64,000 nt of DNA, taken from positions 1,435,142 through 1,499,141 of the forward strand of contig VXAI01000161.1 of the NCBI GenBank assembly GCA_013399305.1, given 5' to 3'. This DNA comes from Rostratula benghalensis. Lineage: Eukaryota; Chordata; Aves; Charadriiformes; Rostratulidae. This document shows, in pieces, positions 29,001 through 36,727 of this stretch. A model generated the notes under the pieces. The model had not been told where the DNA came from, ran no database searches, and saw nothing but the letters and a program-made list of their open reading frames with translations. Position 1 is the first letter of the stretch, and each line of letters opens with the position of its first letter. The position numbers and the translations under genes are program-made.

Positions 29001-32000
29001 CAGGAACATACTACAAGGAGGAGGCCTGACAGAACAAAGTGTTCCAGCAGAACTCCTGCGCTGAACTATTTCTTTTCTCAACGAGGATAAACACCACGGA
29101 GAAGTGATCCAACTCTGCTGAAATGCAGAACTGCCATCAGGTGAACACATATTTTTATCCTGCTGCAAACAGTTCTGCAAGTACCTTTACACAATCTAAA
29201 TATTTTTACAGGCTCTCCAGCATCATTTCTCTTCAAAGCCTTTTTGGTTTAGACAGGAATGTACACTCTCCGAGCACTTATTACTCTTCATTATGATTTT
29301 GCACAAGTGCACAATGTTTTTAGCTTTTATTGCTATTATTTTCCAAATTGCAATAAAGCACCAATTATAGTCCAACTTTCGGAGAAGTGAACTCAACAAA
29401 AAGCTAATAAATATTCACCTTTTCTTGCATGTTCCAATCTGCCATAACTAGATTTTTATCAGCATTAGGCCAACTTGTTAAAAACCACTTCAAGTATGAC
29501 CACAACAATTTCAATGTAAACACTCTCTAAACATTTAAAATCCCACAAAATTCAAGGCAGTGACTTTGGTTTTGGCTTCTACACTTCCATAACACAAAGA
29601 GGAATCATCCCCAGCGTAACTCAAATTTCAGTAAACACAAAACCCTGATTACATTGACAATGTTCCAAATTGTCTACATTTCTGCAGTAATTACACTAAG
29701 GTAAAAAAAAAAGTATTGTGAACTTTCTTATACAAGTAAAAATAACCAAGCACTTGAAACAGGGCTTCAGTTAGCTGAAATAAACTGCTTCAAACATTAT
29801 GTTCTCCCACAGTATACCCAGGATACAATTTTAATAATTTCACTGCTTAAATACATTATCTAGGTTTTATTTGAATACCAAATTAGTGCTGCAAACAAAA
29901 CACAGACACGCAAGGTAAAACATATAACCTACATTACTGAAGCAATTAATACCCGCACATCAAGCTTGCTTTGCTTCTGAGCTCCATAATCTGTTTCAAC
30001 ATACTCACATTAAAAAAAAATTTAAAATTCAGTGTACTGCAAATGGTACTGCTGAACCAGGAGGGGAGAGCAAGCCCTTTGTTAAATACAACGCACGAAA
30101 AGGAACCATTAATTATCTATGGTGAGTCAGGAGCCTATGTTTTTTTGCTAAGTTTTATTTAATAAATGCTACATTTCACAGAAACATTCTCCTTTTTAAT
30201 TTGATCTTAAGTAGGGATCAGTATCCATGTCTTTTTTTGAACTGTTGGAGAAAAATGTCAGGAAAATAAGATCCTCAGATATCTTGCGTATCGTTCACTC
30301 CGCAGAAATTATTCTAAGTCTGTAAATTATTCTAATTAGCAGTACTCCCTTTAGAAGCATGCAATCAGGCAACACCCCAGCTCCAAGGTCCTTAGCAAGC
30401 CTTGTGAAGCCCCTCACCTCTCCCTTTGATCAATATCTTCTTTAAACCTCTCTGGTATGAGTCCCAGGTCTGCCCAAAGAGTGACAGCAGACTTCTCTCC
30501 CCTGGACAATCCTCTCCACGCTGACATATCCTACATCTCCCCTCCACAACTTGTTCCTATCTTCAGGTACACCCTCCAATTTTTATTTTTTTTTTCTCAC
30601 CCCCAAACTTAACACTCAGTTGTCACAGTGGGGTGTGGGACATCGGGGCTGATTCTTACACTCAAGTTATCACTTTTAGCCTACTTTGACAGACATTTTC
30701 CCACCTTTCTACAAGTCCTCTCTCAAATTGTCCAACTACAAACGCACCTACAAGAAACAAATCTAAGAATTCTACAGAGGGAGGGATTCCTTGCACTCTA
30801 AGACTTTCTTGTTCAATTTAAAACATAATTTAGAACCTTTATATTTCATTTTATTTTCAATTCCTGTTCCAGAAAAGCTCTCTAGGGCTAAAATACTGAA
30901 ACTCCTGTTTGGTTGGGTTTTAGGCTTTTTTAAACTTTACTTACTATTTGTACCTGGCCACTAGAGTTTCCAGGCAAGAAGTCAGAGTCAGACTGAGAGG
31001 GTGTTTTTTTGTCCTCTCCAGAGGATTTGGAGAGGACAAAAATTAAAATTAATCAATCTTAATTAATTAATAAAGCCTGTCTTCCTTCAAACATGATGAA
31101 AACCAAAGTTTTGGAATTGTCTGCAAATGCAAGCGTGTTTAAAAGGCAGCACTTTTTTCATATCTCTGAACTGTTCCAATTTTAGTCAGTTCACTGACAA
31201 AGATTTTCCCTAAACCAAAATTTTAGCAAAATTTCACCAAAAAAAAAAAAAAAATCTGTTTTCAAACTGCATTTGGTGATTGAAGATGTTTACATCTCAG
31301 TTTAGGGGAAAAAAAAAAAAAAGCCAACCAAAAAACAAACTCTAACTTTCACCTTAAAACATTTACATTTCAGAAAGGGAAGAGAAAAATGAAGACAAAG
31401 GCAAATAAATTTGGTCACAAACTCACACAGTGAAAGTTGTGCCTGAGAAACTGAGACATTTCTCCTTGGATACCCCACTAGCCCCAGCAGCAATTCTACC
31501 TGTTGAAAAGCTACTCTCTAATATTTTGGCTCTTTGTACCTGTTACTCTTTTCCTTTCAAACACACTATAACATATGCTCAGAAGAAATTCCAAACCAAA
31601 TGACAGGCACATTTACACCCTTTCCCTTATTAATCTTAACTGCAGGCATATTATCAATATACCAAAACTCACCCTACAAAACCAACTCAACATTTATTTT
31701 CCTAAGCATATGGCCCTGCAGCTCCTTCAGTCGCTGGCAGAGAAATGTGATTGATTATCTTGGTATCCCCAGAGCTAAAGCTGTGACAACAAATCCTTTG
31801 GTGCCCAGGCCAAACTTATTTTGAAGATATCATCTATCACAGTCCTTGTCACTAGCTGAGGGTCTCAGTGACAGCCAAGCAGAGCTGCTGCTGTGATCAG
31901 TTCAGAACCACAGGGCTACTCTATCAACTCTCACAAATAATGTCAGAATACAGTGTTTTCCCCAAAATTCTATTAACTGGTGAAAGAAACTCTTTCTTAT

Positions 32001-34375
32001 TAGCTCACCTTCCTAGATATTAAACAAAGAGATTCATCACAAAACAGATTTTTTTGCTAATACACTCTTTGTGAGAGAACCTCTCGGAAATTGCAGGCAA
32101 TATTATAACAGACCTTACCATCCATTCTGACTCTCATGTTTTCAGAGACAGTAAATAAAAAAAAATAAAATAAAACAGAGGAAGGAGTATCAGCAATGTC
32201 AGTTTCTGCACTGACAGATAAAGAGGAATCTTTCTAAAGGTAAAATATAACTGTAGTGTAAATATCCAAACCAGTACTTTTTATTCTGACCCACTGTCTC
32301 AAAAGATTTCTCAAAATACAGTACACATCTCCTCCAAAAATAGCTTAAAGTCGCCTAAAAGGGACCATGTACATGAAAGAACATAAATGCAAGCAAGGTA
32401 AATAAAAAAAAATAATTCAAGATCAAGGATAGCTTACACATTCCTCTCAAACAGGCCCTATTAATTCAAACTACAAGCTCTAAAAGATGACTCCTTACAT
32501 TGAGAAATCCTTTAGTCAATGTATCCAGTCTTTCCGAGGAAAGTTCAGTCTATGTTGAACTATAGCTCTGATTTAACCTCCCATTACAGACTCTTCAAAC
32601 ATTTATCTTCTTTCCCTTTAGCATCCCATATGATTGGGATAATCTTCTGACTTATAGATAATCAGGGGTTTTTAATTCTTTAAGAAATTCATAAAACAGC
32701 GTCCTGCAAAACCATCACAAGAGATTTGGCTGTGGCCAATACACTGTGTTTTATTTATTTTACAAGCCACCTTTATGTTTTGATTGTGCAGAGTTTGTGC
32801 TTATATTGAGTAAATTTACATGATATACTGCCAGGGAGGTTTTTAGGCACTTAACTGCCCTTTCAGACACCAAACACCACCATGGAAGGGCCATGCTAAG
32901 ATCCTCAGAGTACAAGACAGCCATCCACCAGCAGCATTTGAACACCCCACCAAGGTTCTGGGGACACCAAGCTTCCTCCTGTTTTGAAACAAACACACCA
33001 AGTATGAAAGGACTATGAAACCAGGCCCTCCACAGGAGGCAAAAGAATGAATACATAGGTGAATCCACACAGGTTTTATTATAACCAGTTGCAGGGCTGT
33101 TAGAAGAGTCCTGCTCTGAAATCCCATCTCTGCCTTTACTGAGGGCAAGGTCTCATGTTTGACTCTCCACACCTCACGTCAGGCTGTTGGGGATGCTGAA
33201 TTCCCCAACACTTGGCAGAACCCAACATCCACACTCTTAAAATTCCACCCCTCTTCGAGTCATGCACATTTGCTTACTCACAGCTTCAGAGAGCAGTCAA
33301 TCAACAGGAATAAAGCAGGCATACATTCAAAAAATAATTTAAAAAAAAGCACTAAGAGACTTAATCAGCAAATTTAAAAATAAAACAAACAAAAACTCCC
33401 AAACAGATAGGGCATGGAGGGATGTCACTTACTATGGAAAGCTTTAGGGACATTCAGACAAAATCATGTTTCATTAAAAAAAAAATAAATCAGCAAAACT
33501 AAGAGAGACAATGAACATCCTGCCCTAAATGAATAAACAAACCTGTACAATCTTAAGCTCTGTATGCAAAAAAAACCCAACAACCAAACCTGAACCCCAA
33601 GATTATATAAAACCTAACCCAAAATATTTCAGTAATGCACAATAATTGCCATAGCACCACTACCATGTTGTTACTATGAAAACAGACACAATCTTAATGT
33701 GAAACATCCTAAATAAAGAACGGCTGAAATATGAAAATCTGGTTTTGAGTGCAGATAAGTTACTAAATATATATTAAAAAAAAAAGGCAACACATAAAAA
33801 AAAAACCCCAACTGCTTTCCCAGCTACAAAAAATGTTCTTTCATGTGAGCGTTTCATTTATTTTCACTTCCTTTCACCAAATCCTCCTTTTCTCAAGGGC
33901 AGGAAGGGGGCATAGGGTGTTTAAAGCATTCCAAATTAAAGATTAACAGACACAGCCGTTCATTTTAGGAAGGATTTGAAGCAGGGAGATTTCCAAGACG
34001 AGACTCTTCATATCCTCCGCGAAAATCCTCCGGTCCCAAGGGAAAAAATTATAAAGACTGCTTTATAAACCAGCCGGACAGCTCTCCGGCCCCATCGAGG
34101 GAGGGGAGGGGAGGGAAAAGAGATGAGGAGAAGCCCCAGACCCCCAGCGGAGGCCGCACGGCCGGGGCCAGGCCGTGCCGAGCCGGGGGCGGCGGCGGCC
34201 AGAAACAACGGGCCGGTGAGGGGGAGCAGAGCAATGGAGGGCGGGCCGGGAGGTGCAGCGCCGGTTCGCGGCTCACCCGGGCCTGTCGCTCCAGCTGGGA
34301 GTGGAGGCTGGAGCCCTTCAGCCGCTGGACGATCCGCGCTATGGTGAGGGAGAGCCCGCTGTCCGGGTCCAGCAT
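1986..34375 (-). CDS. TBC1D19: TBC1D19, TBC1 domain family member 19 (13 exons seen, 3' part outside window)
   Basis: This gene encodes a protein of the TBC family, whose members usually act as GTPase-activating proteins for Rab GTPases on membranes. Thirteen exons were assembled by eye on the minus strand. All use AG acceptors and GT donors, and the phases join without a frame error into 318 codons. The product follows the vertebrate TBC1D19 N-terminal half closely, for example [25 protein letters not shown] and [13 protein letters not shown]. Residues 1-235 are the family-specific N-terminal region. The TBC domain begins near residues 249-261, where the RxxLW motif reads R257-A-D-L-W261. 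The usual IxxDxxR arginine finger is I285..D288..V291, so the arginine is absent. The orthologue is about 526 residues, so roughly 40% of the protein lies left of position 1. The neighbour CCKAR is divergent and about 21 kb away, as in other vertebrates. Identity is firm; exact Rab target is not inferable. Confidence 0.95.
2530..2604 (-). CDS. TBC1D19: TBC1D19 coding exon 12 (residues 273-297, degenerate arginine-finger motif)
   Basis: Twenty-five codons: [19 protein letters not shown] then DSLIYK. The IQHDLLV segment occupies the place of the TBC IxxDxxR motif but has valine instead of the catalytic arginine. Acceptor TTTTAG, donor GTAAGT, phase 0 at both ends. Confidence 0.94.
2605..8210 (-). 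other. TBC1D19: TBC1D19 intron 11 (5.6 kb)
   Basis: Non-coding and AT-rich. The only element recognised is the CR1 copy at about 3.7-4.1 kb. There is a run of eight C near 7002 and a short TA repeat near 7220. Small open frames here have no family resemblance. Confidence 0.8.
3687..4102 (+). mobile_element. CR1 LINE fragment, 5'-truncated
   Basis: Starts within the CR1 3' region (CTGGAGAAGA, then GATCTGATCAACACCT). It includes the block [18 protein letters not shown] in one frame, and ends with GATCTCCAGAGGTCGCTTCC and a decayed tail CATCCTGTGATTT. It sits in TBC1D19 intron 11, opposite in orientation to the gene. Confidence 0.9.
8211..8323 (-). CDS. TBC1D19: TBC1D19 coding exon 11 (start of TBC domain, residues 235-272)
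   Basis: Reads [20 protein letters not shown] then [18 protein letters not shown]. The GxPxxLRxxLW pattern is the N-terminal signature of TBC domains. Acceptor ACAG, donor GTAAGA, ending in phase 0. Confidence 0.94.
8324..10811 (-). other. TBC1D19: TBC1D19 intron 10 (2.5 kb)
   Basis: No CR1 or RNA gene is visible. It contains a 33-bp imperfect tandem duplication at 10632-10697 close to exon 10. Confidence 0.75.
10632..10697. repeat. 33-bp imperfect tandem duplication
   Basis: Units 10632-10664 and 10665-10697 share the core CTAAATTACA(A/G)TGGT(A/G)TTACTGA. It lies about 115 bases from the donor of the 39-nt exon 10. Confidence 0.75.
10812..10850 (-). CDS. TBC1D19: TBC1D19 coding exon 10 (micro-exon, residues 222-235, 39 nt)
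   Basis: A 39-nt exon reading [13 protein letters not shown] between split codons. Its acceptor is TGCAG and its donor GTATGG. It carries phase 1 at both ends, so skipping it would be frame-neutral. It corresponds to the orthologue's ELFENEHVRIGQK. Confidence 0.9.
10851..11637 (-). other. TBC1D19: TBC1D19 intron 9
   Basis: A 787-base AT-rich intron. Nothing beyond its splice signals is recognised. Confidence 0.75.
11638..11710 (-). CDS. TBC1D19: TBC1D19 coding exon 9 (residues 198-221 plus one base)
   Basis: Reads [20 protein letters not shown] then QVPP. The [13 protein letters not shown] block is the family-typical segment. Acceptor TGCAG, donor GTGAGC, ending in phase 1. Confidence 0.93.
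11711..12471 (-). other. TBC1D19: TBC1D19 intron 8
   Basis: A 761-base intron with a GTAAGT donor next to exon 8. I see no repeat or RNA gene. Confidence 0.75.
12472..12582 (-). CDS. TBC1D19: TBC1D19 coding exon 8 (residues 161-197)
   Basis: Thirty-seven codons including [19 protein letters not shown] and [17 protein letters not shown], the most strongly conserved stretch seen in the N-terminal half. Acceptor TTAAG, donor GTAAGT, phase 0 at both ends. Confidence 0.95.
12583..14504 (-). other. TBC1D19: TBC1D19 intron 7
   Basis: A 1.9-kb AT-rich intron. It holds a poly-A run near 13400 and nothing else recognisable. Confidence 0.75.
14505..14551 (-). CDS. TBC1D19: TBC1D19 coding exon 7 (residues 145-160, 47 nt)
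   Basis: Completes the split Asp codon and reads [16 protein letters not shown], identical to the orthologue as I recall it. Acceptor TCCAG, donor GTAAGA, ending in phase 0. Confidence 0.93.
14552..15423 (-). other. TBC1D19: TBC1D19 intron 6
   Basis: An 872-base intron with no recognised element. Confidence 0.75.
15424..15487 (-). CDS. TBC1D19: TBC1D19 coding exon 6 (residues 124-144 plus one base)
   Basis: Reads [20 protein letters not shown] then P, matching the orthologue's [20 protein letters not shown]. Acceptor TTTCAG, donor GTATGG. It ends in phase 1. Confidence 0.93.
15488..17391 (-). other. TBC1D19: TBC1D19 intron 5, half CR1
   Basis: About half of this 1.9-kb intron is the long CR1 copy at 16.2-17.2 kb. 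The rest is unremarkable. Confidence 0.8.
16236..17204 (+). mobile_element. CR1 LINE, longest copy in the window, with reverse-transcriptase remnant
   Basis: This copy begins in the reverse-transcriptase part of ORF2, near a [15 protein letters not shown] motif that is now broken by a frameshift and base changes. It runs through the C-terminal part of ORF2 into the 3' region (CTGGAGAAGAGAAGGCTCCAG) and ends at CTTTAAGGTCCCTTCCAACT plus ATTCTATGATT. It is a dead copy: several stops and frame changes interrupt the frame. The tail type (TTTAAGGTCCCTTCC) marks a different subfamily from the copies ending CTCCAGAGGTCCCTTCC. Confidence 0.9.
17392..17466 (-). CDS. TBC1D19: TBC1D19 coding exon 5 (residues 99-123)
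   Basis: Exactly 25 codons: [19 protein letters not shown] then IPLAQK. The acceptor is TTTAG and the donor GTAAAA. Both ends are phase 0, so skipping would remove 25 residues without a frameshift. Confidence 0.93.
18838..19280 (+). mobile_element. CR1 LINE fragment, 5'-truncated
   Basis: Starts at CAGAGGGCCACAAAGATGCT, includes CTGGAGAAGAGAAAGCTCCA, and ends with TGGATGATCTTTAAGATC and CATTCTATGA. Same subfamily type as the 16.2-kb copy. Confidence 0.9.
21392..21572 (+). mobile_element. Degraded LTR fragment of an avian endogenous retrovirus (probable)
   Basis: The stretch holds TTTGGGCTGGGATAGAGTTA, then a GAGAAGTTGGAAGGGGACA-type block, then AAAGGGATATTCCA and an ACATCATGTTC block. This order resembles LTRs common in bird genomes. 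No internal retroviral genes, primer-binding site or second LTR is visible nearby, so it is probably an old solo LTR remnant. The assignment comes from recalled pattern, not a search. Confidence 0.5.
22576..22651 (-). CDS. TBC1D19: TBC1D19 coding exon 4 (residues 73-98)
   Basis: After the split valine the exon reads [19 protein letters not shown] then YMRKAQ. It is proline-rich, probably a flexible linker, and matches the orthologue's [18 protein letters not shown]. Acceptor AAAG, donor GTTGGT, ending in phase 0. Confidence 0.93.
22652..23854 (-). other. TBC1D19: TBC1D19 intron 3
   Basis: A 1.2-kb intron; its first third, counted from exon 4, holds a CR1 copy. The rest is AT-rich with no recognised element. 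Confidence 0.8.
22836..23190 (+). mobile_element. CR1 LINE fragment, 5'-truncated
   Basis: Begins at GACTGAGGGGGGATCTGATC and ends with GATCTCCAGAGGTCCCTTCC and a decayed tail ending in ACTGTGATTTC. It is of the CTCCAGAGGTCCC subfamily and opposite in orientation to TBC1D19. Confidence 0.9.
23855..23900 (-). CDS. TBC1D19: TBC1D19 coding exon 3 (residues 58-73, 46 nt)
   Basis: A short exon reading [15 protein letters not shown] plus two bases. Two donors are possible, GTGTGA or GTGAGT two bases further on. The second is the better consensus and is the one that keeps frame with exon 4, giving a split valine codon. The acceptor is ACAG. Confidence 0.92.
23901..24707 (-). other. TBC1D19: TBC1D19 intron 2
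   Basis: An 807-base AT-rich intron with no recognised repeat. Confidence 0.75.
24708..24780 (-). CDS. TBC1D19: TBC1D19 coding exon 2 (residues 34-57 plus one base)
   Basis: Translation gives [17 protein letters not shown] then RDFLKTS, matching the orthologue's [17 protein letters not shown]. The acceptor is TTAG at 24781-24784 and the donor is GTTTGT. The exon ends in phase 1 with the first base of a glycine codon completed by exon 3. Confidence 0.93.
25345..26172 (+). mobile_element. CR1 LINE fragment with ORF2 C-terminal part
   Basis: From GGACCTGGACAGGCTGGA through the block [14 protein letters not shown] and the 3' region (TTGGATATCATGAAAAATC, GTTATTAAGCCTTGGAATGG) to CTTAAAGGTCCCTTCCAACT and GATTCTATGATTCTAT. 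The 3' region differs from the other tail types and is shared only with the copy at 28.4 kb. The long minus-strand open frame across this copy is an antisense shadow. Confidence 0.9.
27646..27820 (+). mobile_element. CR1 LINE fragment lacking its 3' end
   Basis: Matches the middle of other copies here: GGGGTCCAGCAGAGGGCCAT, ATGAGGACAGGCTGAGACAG and CAGCCTGGAGAAGG. It stops after CTACAGGAGTAGAC with no tail, unlike ordinary 5'-truncated CR1 insertions. Confidence 0.8.
28416..28740 (+). mobile_element. CR1 LINE fragment, 5'-truncated
   Basis: Contains AGGAAGCTGTAGCAAGGGC, GATTGGATATTAGGAAAAAT and GGTTATTAAGCTTTGGAATG, and ends with GAAAGGTCCCTTCCAACC and AATTCTGTGATTCTA. It belongs with the 25.3-kb copy. 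Confidence 0.88.
31006..31042. repeat. Perfect 15-bp inverted repeat with 7-nt loop
   Basis: The left arm 31006-31020 (TTTTTGTCCTCTCCA) and right arm 31028-31042 (TGGAGAGGACAAAAA) are exact reverse complements around the loop GAGGATT. It sits in TBC1D19 intron 1 and is not part of a CR1 copy. Confidence 0.9.
34277..34375 (-). CDS. TBC1D19: TBC1D19 coding exon 1 (residues 1-33)
   Basis: The start codon is the CAT at 34373-34375 read on the minus strand. The exon gives [17 protein letters not shown] and continues through LERQAR before the donor GTGAGC. This aligns with the orthologue start (ML..DSL.LIIAQIVQ) without gaps, which fixes the start. It ends on a complete codon (phase 0). It lies inside a CpG island, 34 bases from an assembly gap that hides the 5' UTR. 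Confidence 0.93.
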
Positions 34376-34408
34376 GGCGGGGCCGCTCTCTCCCCGCCGC
34401 CTCCTCCG

Positions 34409-34640
34409 NNNNNNNNNNNNNNNNNNNNNNNNNNNNNNNNNNNNNNNNNNNNNNNNNNNNNNNNNNNNNNNNNNNNNNNNNNNNNNNNNNNNNNNNNNNN
34501 NNNNNNNNNNNNNNNNNNNNNNNNNNNNNNNNNNNNNNNNNNNNNNNNNNNNNNNNNNNNNNNNNNNNNNNNNNNNNNNNNNNNNNNNNNNNNNNNNNNN
34601 NNNNNNNNNNNNNNNNNNNNNNNNNNNNNNNNNNNNNNNN
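34409..34640. other. Assembly gap (232 N)
   Basis: A run of N inside the CpG island, 34 bases upstream of the TBC1D19 start codon. It likely hides very GC-rich 5' UTR and core promoter. Open frames that cross it are meaningless. Confidence 0.99.
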
Positions 34641-35353
34641 CCAAGGAGGGTCCCCCAAAGCCGGGGCGATTCCCCCCGGCTCTCCATCAAGCTCCCGCCC
34701 ACGCCTCAGGGTGGATAATGGTGGCCTAAAAAGCTGCGGTGAAAAAACCTCACCTGCTGCTTCTGTTTCCTAAGTAAACGCCTTGTAATCTGCCACTGCT
34801 GCAAAGGAGGTCAGAAATCGGCATCAGGAAAGTTTGCATGTGGGTCCTGGGCCTCGGCCATCCAGGCTGAGTGCCAGAGTTACCACAGGATATCCTTGAA
34901 ATGTTATTAGAAACTGGTGTTGAGAGGCTTCATGTGTATTCTCACCAGTAATGAGGGCTCTGGCCTTGAATTTATCAAGCATGCGCTGCTGAAAAGACCT
35001 CCTCATCCAGGGGGCCAAGTGTTGTATCATTCTCCATGAGGCACATCGACCATGAGGACCTCAAAGATGGTAGTAATCTACAGAGTTGGAGAAATTTGGC
35101 CAACTTGGCTGGAGAGTGAAAATTCTTAGCGTCCTGAACTCAACTACCTTCATCATAATAACTAAAAATCATGTCTAGAGGTCAAGAAGACCCTTGCCTG
35201 GGTAAAGACCCTTCCCCTGAGCATGCAAGGGAGCAATAACTTGATGAGGGTCAAGTACCACTCTTCTGCCACTTGCCAGTCAGTCACCACCAGCCAGGAC
35301 AAGTCAGCTCTAACTGGCTGTGGGCATTCCCAGTCTCAGTAAAAAGCTAAATA

Positions 35354-35653
35354 ATCATAGAATAATGGAATGGTTTGGGTTGGAAGGGACCTTAAATCCC
35401 CATGTGCAGGGACACCTCCCACCAGACCAGGTTGCTCCAAGCCCCATCCAGCCTGGCCTTGAACACTTCCAGGGATGGGGCAGCCACAGCTTCTCTGGGC
35501 AACCTGTGCCAGTGTCTCACCACCCTCACAGCAAAGAATTTCTTCCTGAGATCTCATCTAAATCTCCCCTCTTCCACTTTGAAGCCGCTACCCCTTGTCC
35601 TATCACTACATGACCTTGTAAAAAGTCCCTCTCCAGCTTTCCTGCGGGCCCCC
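35354..35653 (-). mobile_element. CR1 LINE fragment
   Basis: On the plus strand it begins with ATCATAGAATAATGG and GGGTTGGAAGGGACCTTAAA, the reverse of the CR1 3' end. It runs through CCAGCCTGGCCTTGAACAC to CTCCAGCTTTCCTGCGGGCC. Confidence 0.9.
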
Positions 35654-35720
35654 AAACCAAGTAGCTCAAACCCCTGTCCAGCCTGGCCTTGAACACCTCC
35701 AGGGATGGGGCATCCACCAC
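35654..35720 (-). mobile_element. Second CR1 fragment abutting the previous one
   Basis: It repeats the internal segment CCAGCCTGGCCTTGAACACC plus TCCAGGGATGGGGCATCCAC, already present 200 bases to the left, without a tail of its own. Confidence 0.8.
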
Positions 35721-36455
35721 TTAAATGATCTCTTACATGATTACCTTGGGCTTAATTAACCTGCCCAGCTTTGCCTCAGGAAGGACTCAGTTTTCTCTTA
35801 CAGTCTGGTATCACACCTCAGCTGATCTGCTGCCATCAAGAGCTCCAAGGCAGCATCTCCTTGAATTGCTTCTCAGCTAGAACTGTCAGAGAAAGAGCTT
35901 CAAACCCATTTCAGTGCTATCACAAAGATTGGCTTAAAAACATCCTTAGCTGCGGTTTAAGTGGCCTTGTGCTAGCAGGAGGTAGCAGGATTTCTATCAT
36001 TAAAACTTGAGAGACAGCTTAAAAAGCTGATTTTCAGGGCCTGAGGTGTCACATCCAGATGGTGTGAAGTGCAAATTCAGCACCAGGACTCCTTTCCATG
36101 TGCTTCCTGAGGACAGCAGGTGACCAGCACTCACATGAAGTTTTATTGCACTCTGGAATATTTCCCCCTGAGGTGTTAATTCAGGCTCAGGACCAGGAGC
36201 TGACACAGCTTTCGTTTAAGCAGAGCAGCGACGTGGCACTGTGTGCATCTCATTGGGGGATGTAAACACAAGGAGCTTCAATCCACTTCATTCTTCCAGA
36301 AAAACCTGTTCCTCTGGGCGACAGTCACGGGACCATGAAATCAAATTCTCCCTTAAAAACCTAATTTACCAAACTGAAATACTAATTTGGAAAATCCCAG
36401 AATGATTAATAAATAAGCTAAGAGGGTTCAAGGAGGTAACATGGACAAGCTGATT

Positions 36456-36727
36456 GTTGACCAGGACAAGAAGTAATGGGACAAACTTGAACATGAGAAG
36501 TTCCATCTAAACATGAGGAGGAACTTCTTCACTTGAAGAGTGACAGAGCCCTGGAAGAGGCTGCACAGAGAGTTGGTGGAAGCTTCATCTCTGGAGACAT
36601 TCCAATCTGTCTGGACATGTTCCTGTGCAACCTGCTCTAGGAAGACCTGCTTTGGCAGGGAGGTTGGACTAGATGATCTCCAGAGGTCCTTTGGAGTCCA
36701 CCCCCAAATCATTCTGTGATTCTGTGA
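36456..36727 (+). mobile_element. CR1 LINE fragment, 5'-truncated
   Basis: Includes ACATGAGGAGGAACTTCTTC and ends with GATGATCTCCAGAGGTCC and the tail ATCATTCTGTGATTCTGTGA. Confidence 0.9.

Larger units (their letters stand above)
24781..34276 (-). other. TBC1D19: TBC1D19 intron 1 (9.5 kb)
   Basis: The largest intron. It contains three CR1 pieces (25.3, 27.6 and 28.4 kb) and a perfect 15-bp inverted repeat near 31.0 kb. From about 29 to 34 kb it is AT-rich with several A runs and no recognised element. Its first bases lie in the CpG island. Confidence 0.8.
34070..34740. promoter_or_regulatory. TBC1D19: CpG island over the TBC1D19 start, probable promoter
   Basis: Base composition changes sharply from AT-rich intron to GC- and CpG-rich sequence, with blocks such as GGGGGCGGCGGCGG near 34185. 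It covers exon 1 and both sides of the assembly gap. This is the usual layout of a housekeeping promoter. The transcription start is not visible because the likely site is in or near the gap. Confidence 0.8.

Noticed and set aside
34008..34729. Several open frames across the CpG island
   Set aside because: They are kept open only by the run of N; only the 33 codons of TBC1D19 exon 1 are real.
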